NCBI GenBank assembly: GCA_945862145.1 | Contig: CAMAXE010000017.1 | Span: forward strand, 1-64,000 | Direction: 5' to 3' | DNA length: 64,000 nt | Origin: Klebsiella pneumoniae | GTDB taxonomy: Bacteria > Pseudomonadota > Gammaproteobacteria > Pseudomonadales > UBA5518 | In this document: one piece after another, positions 26,621 through 36,058 of the stretch | How positions within the stretch are numbered: position 1 is the stretch's first letter | Layout of the letters: each line of letters starts with the position of its first letter | The notes under the pieces: generated by a model | What the model saw: the letters and a program-made list of their open reading frames with translations, nothing else | Databases searched by the model: none | What the model was told of the DNA's origin: nothing | Translations under genes and position numbers: made by a program

Positions 26621-29600
26621 CTACGGCAGCGTGCGCCCCGCTGCGGCCAACACCGGCTCGAAGACCGCTACCGACTCGCCGTACCATGTCATCGCGGATG
26701 CCGCGGGCGGCTCGAACACCGCCATCGCCTGCACCAGACGCTCGACCTCGGCTGCATAGATCACGCTACCCTCGATGTGGATTTCGTCGAGGCGTGCCGC
26801 CTCTGACAGGAACCAGTCGTCCACCGTGACGCGGTCTTCGTTGTTGTTGAAGCCGATCACCAGATCGTTGGCCTGTCGCAAGAACCACAACGCATCGCGG
26901 CTCTGGCCGGCGGTGAACCACAGCGAGTCTACGTCCGTGCTGCGGGCGCTGCGGTTGTCGATGAGATCAGCGCCATCGCCGCGGTGGAACACATAGGCGT
27001 CGTTGCCGGCGCTGCCCTCGAGCGTGTCGTTGCCCGTGCCGCCGACCAGCTGGTCGTTGCCACGATCGGCGCGCAGGGTGTCGTTGCCCGCCAGCCCATA
27101 CAGGCGATCATCGCCCCGTGATCCCGTCAGGCTGTCTGCTGCCGCGGTGCCGCGGCGCGCGTTGCCCCCGGTGGCGATTGCGACATCTACGCCCACCTGC
27201 ACGCTGACGCTCTGCGAGCCGTCACTCAGGGCGTAGCTGAACGACGCCGCGCCGGTGAAGTAGCGCTCCGGCGTGAACACGATCTGACCTGATACGGGGT
27301 CGCGGGTCACCGTTCCACCCGAACCGTTCTGCACGGCGCTGATCGAGAGCGTGTTGCCGTCGATGTCCCAGTCGTTCGCGAGCAGCGTGCCCGGCGCGAT
27401 GCCCAGCGTGATCCCCTCGGTCGCCGCCAGACGGTCGGTGACGCCGTTCGGCGCACTGTTGGCAGGCAGCAGGGGAGCCGACTGCAGATCCGCGCGCCGC
27501 CATTCGGTGCCATCGGCAAAGCGCAGGGCCTCGATGCCTCTGCCCGCATCGCCCGCATCGAGAAAAAACCCCTGCACGCGCACGATATCGCCGCCGCCTG
27601 CCACCAGCAGCAGGTCGGCATTGCTGCGCCACGCGCTCACATCAACTGGCGCGATGCCACTGCCGAACTGCAGCAGGTCCTGGCGCGTCGAGGTGTCATC
27701 GTCCTGCAGCAGGTCGCGGCCATCGCCCCGCTGGAATTCGTAGGTGTCAGCGCCCTTGCCACCCTGCAATGTGTCATTGCCCGCGCCGCCCGCCAACACA
27801 TCGTCGCCGGCGCCGGCACGCAACAGATCGGCCCCGCCCGCGCCACGCAACGTGTCGTTGCCGCCGAGCGCATCCAGCGTATCGGCGAGCTCGGTGCCGG
27901 CGAGCGACCAGTTGCCGTTGGTGCCCCGGGACGCAAGGTCCAGCAAGGTGCTGCGCGACCAGCTCGCGCCATCGGCGAAGCGCAGTTCGTCGATGTGATA
28001 ACCGATGTCCTTGCCCTTCACCACGAAATGCCTGCCCACCGTGATCGAGTCGCCGCTGTCGGGCAGGGCGAGGATCAGGTCATCACCGCTGCGCGTGATG
28101 CGCACATCAGAGGCGGTGATTCCGGTGCCGAGCAGAATGCGATCCCAGCGCGCGGTGCTCTTGTCGGCATCGAGGATGCGGTCGTTGCCGCTGCCGCTGC
28201 CGAAGCGGTAATCGTCGCTGCCGGCGCCTCCGGCCAGCGTGTCGTTACCGGCGCCGCCATCGAGCACATCGTTGCCGGTGCCACCCGCGAGTGTGTCCGC
28301 GCCACTGCCACCGAAGAGCAGGTCGTTGCCGTCGGCGCCGAGCAGCGTGTCATCGCCGCCCATGCCGTTCACCGTGTCGTTGCCGGTGGCTGCATCGATG
28401 GCATCGCCCAGGGTGTCGGAGCCGGTGATGCTGTCATCGCCCGCCGTGACCTGCGCGAGGATCAGGGTCTCGACCAGTTTGCGCTCCACGGCATCGAGCC
28501 GGTACTCCGCGCCGCTGCTATCGTGGATACGCAGTTGCTGGTGGCCGCTGCTGAAGTAATCGAGCACCGTCAGGCGGTCGGTGGTGTTCGGCAGGAAGAG
28601 GCTCAGGCTGTCCCCCGTGCGCTCGGCGCGCAGATCACCCCAGACGGTGCCGTTCAGGTCGAGGATGTCGGCCGGGAAGGGCAGGCCGTTCTCGGTCCAG
28701 TAGAGGCGGTCGGGACGCGCCCATACGGTGTCATGTCCGTAACCGCGCCCCCACACGTAGTGATCGACCAGCCCCACATTGGGGTTGGGATCATCGCCAC
28801 CGCGCAGGAAGTCATCGCCCGCGCCGCCGTCCAGCGTGTCGGCACCGGCCCCGCCCAGCAGCGAATCCCGCCCGGCACCACCCAGCAGGGCGTCATTGCC
28901 ATCGGCCCCCCAGAGGATGTCATCGCCTCCTTGCCCGTTAAGGCTGTCGGCAGCACTGCCGCCCTCGAGCAGATCGCTGCCGGCATCGGCGATGCGCAGC
29001 GCGGCCGCGGTGTCGCTCCAGCGCAGCACCGTTGCAGGCGAATCCTCGAAGCGGATTTCGTCGATCGTCGAATCGAACAGCCAGGGATCATCAGGGCCTC
29101 GCAGCCGCACGCTGCCGTCGCCGATGCGGTAGAGCACATCGACGTTCTGCTCTAAAAAATTGACGCTGCCGAGCGCACCGGTCGGGTTGCGCAGTTCGAG
29201 CCCCATGACGAGTTCTGCCGGCGCGATGCCGGCGCCGAAGCGCAGCACGTCGATAGACGCGCCAGCGGTCGTCTGGGCATCGAGTTCCACCACCAGATCA
29301 TGGCCATCGCCGCGGTTGAAGATGTAAGTGTCGGCTCCGGCACCTCCCCGCAGTGTGTCGGCTGCGGTGCCCCCCGTGAGTTGGTCGTTGCCCTCGTCGC
29401 CTTCCAGCAGGTCGGAATCCGCACCTCCGGCTAGCGTGTCCGCCCCGCTACTGCCATGGAGTGCGTCCAGTCCGGCGCCACCTTCGGCGAGATCATCGCC
29501 ACCGCCACCCTGAAGCGTGTCGTTACCCGTGCCGCCGCGCAGCGTGTCGTTGCCTGCCCCGCCCAGCACAAGATCGTTGCCGGCATCGCCGTCTAACACG

Positions 29601-32600
29601 ACGGCGCCGCCAAAACCTTCGAGCGTATCGTTGCCCGCGGTGCCGGGCCCGAAGGTGCGCGCCAGAATCGCCGTGCGGTCCCAGCTCACCCCGGGAGCAT
29701 CGGCGAAGCGGATCTCGAGCGCCGGGCTGTCTACTGCTGCGAAATAACCCTGCACCTGCAGTGTGTCGCCCGAGGGCAGCTCCACGAAGAGGTCACTGCC
29801 GCCGTAGCTGCGAAAGCGCAGGGATTCCGGTGTGACGCCTGTGCCTATCAGCAGCTGGTCGGTCTCGCTGGTGTTGGCGCGCAGCACGTCGCGGCCGTCT
29901 CCAATGCCGAAGAGCACGGTGTCCGCGCCGGCGCCGGCTTCCAGCGTGTCGCTGCCCGCACCGCCCGTCAGCGTGTCGTTGCCAGCGCCTCCCCACAGAC
30001 TGTCATCGGCCGCGCCGCCATCCATGAAATCATTACCGCCCTCACCCTGCAGCGAGTCATTGCCGGATTCGCCGTGCAGTGTGTCGTTGCCGTCTCCTGC
30101 GAGTACGGCGTCGGCGCCGGCGCCGGCGCTGAAGTCATCATCGGATGCCGCGAGCAGTACTTCGTCATCGCCATCCGTGGCGCGCACCATCTGCGCCGAG
30201 CTGAATGCCCCTGCGGCGGTTGCGAAGCCGCTCATCTCGCGGTAGGCCGAGACCGCAAGGCGGAGTTCGCCACCGCTAAAACCCACCCGCACTTCTGCAT
30301 CGCCCGGCTGCCATGAGAGCCGCAGGGCATTCGGGCTCAGTACATCAGCGAACAGTACGCGATCCGTGCCCGTAGCATCGACGATGCGATCCGAGCTGCC
30401 GTCGTTGCGCAGCATGAACACATCCACACCCGCGCCACCGTACAGCTGGTCATCGCCCGCGCCGCCATCGAGCGTATCGGCGCCGTCGCCGCCCAGCAGG
30501 ACATCGGCGCCCGCACCACCGGCGAGCAGATCGTCGCCCGCATCGCCCCACAGCTGGTCGGCGTCGTTGCCGCCCGCCAGGGTGTCAGCGCCCTCGCCAC
30601 CCTGAAGCTCATCGTTGCCGCTGCCGCCCTCCAGGGTGTCATCCCCCACGCCGCCGCTCAGCAGATCGGCGTCGGCATCGCCGCGCAGTACATCGTTGCC
30701 CGTGCCGCCATTCAGCGTATCGATGCCGGCGCCGCCGAAGAGCAGGTCGGCGCCGTCTTCACCGTACACGCCGTCGGCGCCGGTGCCGCCACGCAGCGTG
30801 TCGTTGCCGATGCTGCCATACAGACGGTCAATGCCGTTGCCGCCCAGCAGGCTGTCGCTGCCGTCGAGGCCCCAGAGCCGGTCGTCGTCGTCGCCGCCCG
30901 CCAGCGTGTCGTCGCCGCCGCCGCCCACGAGTTCGTCGTTGCCGGCATCGCCCTCCAGGCGGTCGTTACCGTCGTTCTCCGGCACCAGCGAGGTGTTGTC
31001 GCCCCAGAGCCGGTCATCGCCCGCGCCACCGCTGATCACGTCGTCGCCGGCCTCGCCGCCGGCGATATCGGCGCCATCGCCACAGCGTATTTCGTCATTG
31101 CCAGCGCCGCCGTAAAGCGAGTCCGCGCCCGCGCCGCCGTCCAGGGTGTCGTTGCCGTGGGAGGTGGCGGGCGCGTCCGCGGCATCGCCGTAGAGTTCAT
31201 CATTGCCCGCCCCGCCGAGCAGCAGGTCCGCGCCACCGTCGCCGCTCAGTGAGTCGTTGCCCTCACCGCCGTCCAGCTGGTCGTTGCCATGCAGCACCGG
31301 GTCGAGCTGGCTTGCGCGCGCATCGCCATTCAAGGCGTCGTCGCCGGCACCGCCCGCGAGGGTGTCGTCGCCCTGATGTCCGCCGAGGCGATCGTTGCCG
31401 TCTTCGCCGAACACGAGATCGGCGCCACGCCCTGCGGAGAGCCAGTCGTTGCCCTCGCCGCCGTGCAGTGTGTCGTCACCGGCGCCCGGCGGATCCTGGA
31501 TGCCGGTTGCGGGCGAGAACTCCCGCAGGCCCCGCTCGATGTCATCCCTGAAACTCCAGTCTGTGCCGGTGGCGACGATATCGGCATCCCCCATGATCTG
31601 GTCGTCGCCGGCACCGCCGAAAATCAGATCGCGCCCGGCCCCGCCGGAGAAGCCCTCCGCGCCGGCGCCACCGTACAGGGTGTCATCCCCTGCGCCGCCG
31701 GCCAGCCAGTCGTGCGTACCGGCTGCGCCCGGGTTGCTGCGCGTACCGCTGAACAAACGGTCATTGCCCGCCTGTCCGTAGAGGATGTCGCTGCCCTCGC
31801 CGCCCTCCATCCAGTCACTGCCAGCGCTGCCGTACAGCGTGTCGTTTCGTGCGACCGGACTCGCAGGATCGACAATCAGGTTCCCCAGCGAATCCCAGCC
31901 GTACTGCATGCCGGCGCCAGCGGGATCCATGTCGATGGGGCTTAAGTCACCGCGCAGCAGCAGGCTCCCGGGGTCCGGTTGCGGATCCGGTCGCGGTGTA
32001 GGCGCCGGCAGCACGATGCCGAAGTCACCGTTGCCTCGCCAGGTCGTGAGTTGCACCAGCCCGCCGCCCAGGCCGCTCCCGGTGCGTATCACCAGTGCGC
32101 CCTCAAGGCGGATGATCTCGACGTCCCAGCCATTGCTATCGCGGTAAACGCCCGCGCCGGGCTCGATCTCGAGGAATGTCAGCATCCCGAGATCGAGCCC
32201 TTCAACGAGGATGCGATCGCCGCCGCTGTCTGCGGCGCAGACCAGATCGCTGCCGTGCTCAGAGTTGAAAACGTAGGTGTCCGCGCCGGCGCCGCCATCG
32301 AGCGTATCGCCGCCCCGGCCGCCTGCGAGCAGGTCCTCACCCGCATCGCCCCGCAGCACGTCACGGCCGTCGCCGCCGAGCAGTGTGTCGTTGCCCTCGC
32401 CGCCACCGAGCGTGTCGTTGCCGGCGGCGCCGCCGAGGTTGTCGTTGCCTTCCAGACCGAAGAGGGCGTCGCTTAGTTGGCCGCCTGCGATCGTGTCATC
32501 ACCCGCGGAGCCGAAGTTCCGCTGTGTCGTTTGTTCGGCAGGAAAGGGCGTGGCCGCGCGCGAGGACGTGAAATCCAGATCGAGGCCGAGGTCGCTGAAT

Positions 32601-33880
32601 CGCTCGGCCTCGCGCCCGGCCTCTGTAACCAGCAGGGCATCGGTGGCGTTGCGCAGCAGCAGGCTCTGCAGCAGGTAGCCGCGATGCTCGAGGTAGTCGG
32701 GCGAAAATCCGGCGGGGCCCACGGTGGCGGCCGCGGTATCCGCGCCGATCAGCGCAAAGGCATGCAGATTCTGCAGGGCAAAGCGGTAACCGCTGCCGGC
32801 GATGGAGTCGGCGCTGGCGAGGTCAGCGATTTCTCGCCCCGTCAGAGCCTCGATGCGCAAACCGTCCCAGCGGCCCGAGTCGATATCCTCGCGCAGCGTG
32901 TTCAGCAGAATCACCGGATCGGCAATGTTCGTGAACCTCTCGCCGAGCGCATCACCGAGCGCGATGCAGAGCGTGGCGATCGAACCTACGCCCCGATTGG
33001 CGGCACCCTCGAGAATGGTGGTGGCATCGCCGAGTTCGAGCGCGGGATCAAGCGCCGCGAGCAGGCGGTAGGCAGAGAGCGCGGTGACGAGGTTTTCCAT
33101 CGAGTGCGAGGCAGCCGGGGTGAGGCCGCTGCCCGCACCGTACTCGATGAACAGCGCCACGTGCTCGCCAGGGCGATAGACGTTTTCCGATTCGGACACC
33201 AGCTCGGGGCCCGGCTCGGCGTAGTAGTGGTGCACGCGTGATAAATCGAGCAAGCCGTTCTGGTCGAGGCCGCGCCAGAGGATGTCGAGCGAGGTCAGTA
33301 TCGGCGAGTTGTAGAGCAGCGCGGCGCTGTCGAAAGTGTCGACGCGCTCTACCAGATCGGCGTAATTCTGCGCTGCGAACATCGCCAGGTAGCCGCCCAG
33401 TGAATGCCCGGTCAGCGTGAGCTTGCCCTTGAAGTCGGGGATCGCGCGGCCCGCGCTGTCTATCACTCCGGCGGTTTCCAGGAACGACTGCAGCGCGCCG
33501 TTCTGCAGACTGTCCTGCAGCAGGTAGGCAAGGCCCGCCGCGATGGCGGTGTCCATCAGGTAGTCCGGGAGATCGTTCGTGCCGCGAAAGGCGACGAATA
33601 ACTCGCCGCTGCCTTTCAGCCGGAAAAACGTGGCCGAAAACCCGGTTCCGGTATCCGGCTGGTGCCGCAGGACTTCGTAGGATTGCGTGAACTCACGGAA
33701 CTGCTCGAACGTGAATCCCGCATCGCGGAAGGTGAAATCCCCGGCCTTGCGATCGGCCCCGCTGTCCCAGGCCTCGGGGCTGATTTCCGTGCCCGCGAGG
33801 AAGTTGTCGGCGTTGAAAGTCACGTAGGCTGCATCGGCGAGCAGCGCGGACTGGTAGATGTTCTCGATTGACTGGCTCAT
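26621..33880 (-). CDS. Giant RTX (hemolysin-type calcium-binding) protein with N-terminal lipase-like domain
   Basis: A 2,419-residue predicted type I secretion substrate. The start is ATG 33880, preceded by AGGGAGGT; the ATG seven codons upstream has no such site. Residues 1-420 resemble a class 3 lipase: FVAFRGTND near 96-104, and the nucleophile elbow LTGHSLGGYLAMFA with Ser160. From about residue 455 to the end runs a long series of GGxGxDxLx nonapeptide repeats, which bind calcium and fold outside the cell. They are broken by hemolysin-related beta domains (for example FADGASWSRSTLLDLA and FADGTEWRRADL). A cadherin-like domain lies near 2195-2285 (LLANDWDIDGNTLSI). There is no N-terminal signal peptide; the C-terminal 60 residues (LVQAMAVFEPPAASA) fit an uncleaved secretion signal. 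The transporter genes are upstream in the same operon. Lipase activity is predicted only. Confidence 0.93.
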   Translation of the reverse strand: MSQSIENIYQSALLADAAYVTFNADNFLAGTEISPEAWDSGADRKAGDFTFRDAGFTFEQFREFTQSYEVLRHQPDTGTGFSATFFRLKGSGELFVAFRGTNDLPDYLMDTAIAAGLAYLLQDSLQNGALQSFLETAGVIDSAGRAIPDFKGKLTLTGHSLGGYLAMFAAQNYADLVERVDTFDSAALLYNSPILTSLDILWRGLDQNGLLDLSRVHHYYAEPGPELVSESENVYRPGEHVALFIEYGAGSGLTPAASHSMENLVTALSAYRLLAALDPALELGDATTILEGAANRGVGSIATLCIALGDALGERFTNIADPVILLNTLREDIDSGRWDGLRIEALTGREIADLASADSIAGSGYRFALQNLHAFALIGADTAAATVGPAGFSPDYLEHRGYLLQSLLLRNATDALLVTEAGREAERFSDLGLDLDFTSSRAATPFPAEQTTQRNFGSAGDDTIAGGQLSDALFGLEGNDNLGGAAGNDTLGGGEGNDTLLGGDGRDVLRGDAGEDLLAGGRGGDTLDGGAGADTYVFNSEHGSDLVCAADSGGDRILVEGLDLGMLTFLEIEPGAGVYRDSNGWDVEIIRLEGALVIRTGSGLGGGLVQLTTWRGNGDFGIVLPAPTPRPDPQPDPGSLLLRGDLSPIDMDPAGAGMQYGWDSLGNLIVDPASPVARNDTLYGSAGSDWMEGGEGSDILYGQAGNDRLFSGTRSNPGAAGTHDWLAGGAGDDTLYGGAGAEGFSGGAGRDLIFGGAGDDQIMGDADIVATGTDWSFRDDIERGLREFSPATGIQDPPGAGDDTLHGGEGNDWLSAGRGADLVFGEDGNDRLGGHQGDDTLAGGAGDDALNGDARASQLDPVLHGNDQLDGGEGNDSLSGDGGADLLLGGAGNDELYGDAADAPATSHGNDTLDGGAGADSLYGGAGNDEIRCGDGADIAGGEAGDDVISGGAGDDRLWGDNTSLVPENDGNDRLEGDAGNDELVGGGGDDTLAGGDDDDRLWGLDGSDSLLGGNGIDRLYGSIGNDTLRGGTGADGVYGEDGADLLFGGAGIDTLNGGTGNDVLRGDADADLLSGGVGDDTLEGGSGNDELQGGEGADTLAGGNDADQLWGDAGDDLLAGGAGADVLLGGDGADTLDGGAGDDQLYGGAGVDVFMLRNDGSSDRIVDATGTDRVLFADVLSPNALRLSWQPGDAEVRVGFSGGELRLAVSAYREMSGFATAAGAFSSAQMVRATDGDDEVLLAASDDDFSAGAGADAVLAGDGNDTLHGESGNDSLQGEGGNDFMDGGAADDSLWGGAGNDTLTGGAGSDTLEAGAGADTVLFGIGDGRDVLRANTSETDQLLIGTGVTPESLRFRSYGGSDLFVELPSGDTLQVQGYFAAVDSPALEIRFADAPGVSWDRTAILARTFGPGTAGNDTLEGFGGAVVLDGDAGNDLVLGGAGNDTLRGGTGNDTLQGGGGDDLAEGGAGLDALHGSSGADTLAGGADSDLLEGDEGNDQLTGGTAADTLRGGAGADTYIFNRGDGHDLVVELDAQTTAGASIDVLRFGAGIAPAELVMGLELRNPTGALGSVNFLEQNVDVLYRIGDGSVRLRGPDDPWLFDSTIDEIRFEDSPATVLRWSDTAAALRIADAGSDLLEGGSAADSLNGQGGDDILWGADGNDALLGGAGRDSLLGGAGADTLDGGAGDDFLRGGDDPNPNVGLVDHYVWGRGYGHDTVWARPDRLYWTENGLPFPADILDLNGTVWGDLRAERTGDSLSLFLPNTTDRLTVLDYFSSGHQQLRIHDSSGAEYRLDAVERKLVETLILAQVTAGDDSITGSDTLGDAIDAATGNDTVNGMGGDDTLLGADGNDLLFGGSGADTLAGGTGNDVLDGGAGNDTLAGGAGSDDYRFGSGSGNDRILDADKSTARWDRILLGTGITASDVRITRSGDDLILALPDSGDSITVGRHFVVKGKDIGYHIDELRFADGASWSRSTLLDLASRGTNGNWSLAGTELADTLDALGGNDTLRGAGGADLLRAGAGDDVLAGGAGNDTLQGGKGADTYEFQRGDGRDLLQDDDTSTRQDLLQFGSGIAPVDVSAWRSNADLLLVAGGGDIVRVQGFFLDAGDAGRGIEALRFADGTEWRRADLQSAPLLPANSAPNGVTDRLAATEGITLGIAPGTLLANDWDIDGNTLSISAVQNGSGGTVTRDPVSGQIVFTPERYFTGAASFSYALSDGSQSVSVQVGVDVAIATGGNARRGTAAADSLTGSRGDDRLYGLAGNDTLRADRGNDQLVGGTGNDTLEGSAGNDAYVFHRGDGADLIDNRSARSTDVDSLWFTAGQSRDALWFLRQANDLVIGFNNNEDRVTVDDWFLSEAARLDEIHIEGSVIYAAEVERLVQAMAVFEPPAASAMTWYGESVAVFEPVLAAAGRTLP
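26995..32520 (-). repeat. Arrays of RTX nonapeptide-coding repeats
   Basis: The coding strand repeats short 27-bp and 54-bp units encoding GGAGNDTLxG-type nonapeptides. Several blocks are separated by non-repeat stretches (for example around 31900-32260, 29640-29900, 28450-28780 and 27400-27700). On the plus strand the units appear as repeated gtcgttgcc and gccgccc words. The array accounts for the many long antisense open frames here. Confidence 0.92.
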
Positions 33881-33897
33881 GTCCACCTCCCTGTGGA

Positions 33898-34620
33898 TCA
33901 TTCGGGTTTCAGGTACGCCTTCACCTCGAGCAGGCTGGGCCAGCGGTCAGCTGGTCCGATGCCTCTCGATTCGCAATGCAGCATCGTCCTGAAGCTGCTG
34001 AAAGACGGCATGGAATTCTGGTAGAGGTTGTAGAACGTCTGCTCGGCCAGTATCTCGCCGGTCTGCATGTCCTTGATCACGGCGCGTGATACGCCGATCG
34101 AGGAGTCCCACCAGTTGTGCAGAGTGATATCTGGCTGGTGTTCCATGAAGATGCCGTAGCGTGCCTCGGGTGCGTTCAGCCGGTCGATCCTGAGACACCC
34201 GCCCTCGCGCACGAAGTCATAGGTATTGCGCCGGCTTTCGACGTCTTTTTGCACTACACGGTCGCAGTCCGGATCTCTGGAGCGCACTTTCACGGCCCGG
34301 TAAAAACCGGGTTTTTGCAGCAGCTCGCTCGGGCGGATGGTGGCGTTCTCGAACTCGATGAAGCGGTAGGGCGAGTTGGTGATGTTTTCCCAGCAGCCGT
34401 TTTCCAGGCAGCTTCCCCGGCCATCGAAATAGCCGCTGGCCGATACCTGCCGATGCAGTTTTGGCTGGAAGTTTTTCTCGCAGAGCGCGCGCAGATCGTC
34501 ACGCCCGGCTGCATGGGCGAGATACAGATACACCGGCGCGATCAGCACGCAGGCGAGCGTGCCCTGCGAGAACGCCCGCGCAAGGATCACGCGGTAGAGT
34601 GGCGGGGTGTAGTCGTTCAT
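33898..34620 (-). CDS. Membrane-anchored protein of the RTX operon, family unknown
   Basis: A 240-residue protein I do not recognise. One hydrophobic helix (about 17-37, GTLACVLIAPVYLYLAHAAG) is followed by a roughly 200-residue hydrophilic part, predicted to be periplasmic. This part has cysteines in a C-rich stretch (ALCEKN, SCLENGCWEN), and others in DCDRVV, GCLRID and LHCESRG; disulfides are likely. It contains a GIFMEHQPDITLHNWWDSSI segment and ends LLEVKAYLKPE. Its start overlaps the stop of the glycosyltransferase-like gene (ATGA), and the RTX gene starts 17 bp downstream, so all three are coupled. An accessory secretion or maturation factor is the natural guess. The longer frame to 34851 is rejected because its extra residues lie over the upstream gene. 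Confidence 0.8.
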   Translation of the reverse strand: MNDYTPPLYRVILARAFSQGTLACVLIAPVYLYLAHAAGRDDLRALCEKNFQPKLHRQVSASGYFDGRGSCLENGCWENITNSPYRFIEFENATIRPSELLQKPGFYRAVKVRSRDPDCDRVVQKDVESRRNTYDFVREGGCLRIDRLNAPEARYGIFMEHQPDITLHNWWDSSIGVSRAVIKDMQTGEILAEQTFYNLYQNSMPSFSSFRTMLHCESRGIGPADRWPSLLEVKAYLKPE

Positions 34621-36056
34621 GGCGCGTCCGTCGCGACTGCCAGGGTGGTGGGCGGGCCGGCGCTGCTCGCGCGCGCCTTGCTCCAGCGGCGCAGCAGGGC
34701 CGTGGCATCGCGCATCACCGAGTTCCAGTCGCCCGGCGCGGGCTGGCGCAGCAGCCTGCTGGCGGGATACCAGGGCGTGCTCTCGCCGCGCAGCCCGTAG
34801 AGCCAGTGCGGCCTGAACGGCAGCAGCGTAAGGCTCGGCTTGCCGAGGCAACCCGCAAGATGTGCAGTGGTGCCATCAGCCACGATGCAGACGTCCATCA
34901 ACGACACCGCTCCTGCCAGATCGGCGAGATCCTCGCAGCGCGATCCCAGATCCGTGAGCAGCCCGGTGGCGCCGTTTTGCGCCAGCGCGGCGGCGGCCGC
35001 ATCGTGCTGCAGGCTGTAGAGCCGCACGCCCGGCAGCAGCGCGAGCGCGAGGAACAGCGTCAGTGGCGGCGCGGCAACGGGGGATTCGCGGGTTCCGGTG
35101 CCGCCGTGCCACGCGATGCCCACGCGCAGTGTGCGGGGGTCGGCCGTCACCAGATCCCGCAGCCACGCGGGGGGCGCGGCGAGCCCTGGCTCGAAGGGGG
35201 CGGGAATGGTTGCCACACGCGGATCCACCAGTGCCGCAAGGCTCTCCAGCGGGCAGCGCAGATCGAAGTGCTCGGAGGCAGCCGCCAGTTGTTGTTCACT
35301 GGCAGCGCGTGCGGGCAGTGCCCCCAGCACCCGGTGCATCGCTGGCTCCACAAGCAGGCTGCATGCGGCGCCACGCCGTGTGAGCATCCCCACGTAGCGG
35401 GCCGCCCACAGCGTGGTGCCGGCATCGGGCCCGCTGGTGAGCAGGATGCGCTTGCCGGCGATGCGCTCACCCTGCCAGCGTGGAATGGCTGCCAGCGAGG
35501 GCGGCAGCGGCGGTTCGACGAGCGCCGCATAGTCGGCCCAGCCCTCGCGCAGCCGCCCGAGCTGCAGGCGCAGCAGGCCGCGCTCGAGTTGCAGATCGCG
35601 GCGCCCCGGCTCCTGGCGCAGGCAACTGTCGATCAGACGCTCGGCTTCGTCGAGTCTGCAGGCCTCGCGCAGCGCAGCGGCGCAGTCGATGCGGGTGGCG
35701 ATCCGCGCGGGGTCCAGTTCCACCGCGCGCCGGTGCGCGCGAAGTCCCTGCTCGAACTGCCCGAGTTCGGCCCACAGGCGCCCGAGGCTGCTCCAGATGC
35801 CGGCATCACGCGGGCAGAGCCGCAACGCCCGCTGGTAGCACACCAGTGCGGCGTCGAACCGGCTGGCGCGGCGCAGCGCCGTGCCGAGGCTCATCCACGC
35901 ACCGGCATCATCGGGTGACTGCAGCAGATGATGCTCCAGCGACCTTATGGCGGCCTCGGTGTCGCCGCTGCGCTGGCGTTCCAGCGCGGTGAGCCAGTGG
36001 CTCTGCCGGCGGCTGCCGGAAAGCGGTGCAGGCGTTGAAACTAGAGCGTGTTCCAT
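34617..36056 (-). CDS. TPR protein with C-terminal glycosyltransferase-9-like domain
   Basis: A 479-residue soluble protein. Residues about 18-190 form four or five TPR units (GAWMSLGTALRRASRFDAAL, GIWSSLGRLWAELGQFEQGL). Residues about 205-465 resemble the heptosyltransferase-like domain of TPR-glycosyltransferase proteins: VGIAWHGG near 335, LYSLQHD, the nucleotide-sugar-binding-like VADGTTAHLAGCLGKPSLTL near 395-420, and STPWYPASRLLRQ with GDWNSVM. Related proteins are thought to act on proteins or surface sugars. Here it sits between the HlyD-like adaptor (2 bp gap) and an unknown membrane protein (4 bp overlap), inside the RTX secretion operon. Modification of the RTX protein before export is an attractive but untested reading. 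No signal peptide, so cytoplasmic. Confidence 0.85.
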   Translation of the reverse strand: MEHALVSTPAPLSGSRRQSHWLTALERQRSGDTEAAIRSLEHHLLQSPDDAGAWMSLGTALRRASRFDAALVCYQRALRLCPRDAGIWSSLGRLWAELGQFEQGLRAHRRAVELDPARIATRIDCAAALREACRLDEAERLIDSCLRQEPGRRDLQLERGLLRLQLGRLREGWADYAALVEPPLPPSLAAIPRWQGERIAGKRILLTSGPDAGTTLWAARYVGMLTRRGAACSLLVEPAMHRVLGALPARAASEQQLAAASEHFDLRCPLESLAALVDPRVATIPAPFEPGLAAPPAWLRDLVTADPRTLRVGIAWHGGTGTRESPVAAPPLTLFLALALLPGVRLYSLQHDAAAAALAQNGATGLLTDLGSRCEDLADLAGAVSLMDVCIVADGTTAHLAGCLGKPSLTLLPFRPHWLYGLRGESTPWYPASRLLRQPAPGDWNSVMRDATALLRRWSKARASSAGPPTTLAVATDAP

Positions 36057-36058
36057 GG

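Noticed and set aside
27995-29155. Long plus-strand frames through the RTX gene
   Set aside because: They mirror the RTX repeats and have no independent start signals or domains.
26995-32520. Dense short repeats that could be mistaken for a CRISPR array
   Set aside because: The units are degenerate coding repeats for RTX nonapeptides with no constant repeat/spacer pattern and no cas genes nearby.
34621-34851. Longer N-terminus for the RTX-operon membrane protein
   Set aside because: The extra residues lie over the glycosyltransferase-like gene. ATG 34620 overlaps that gene's stop as ATGA and places the membrane helix at the N-terminus.
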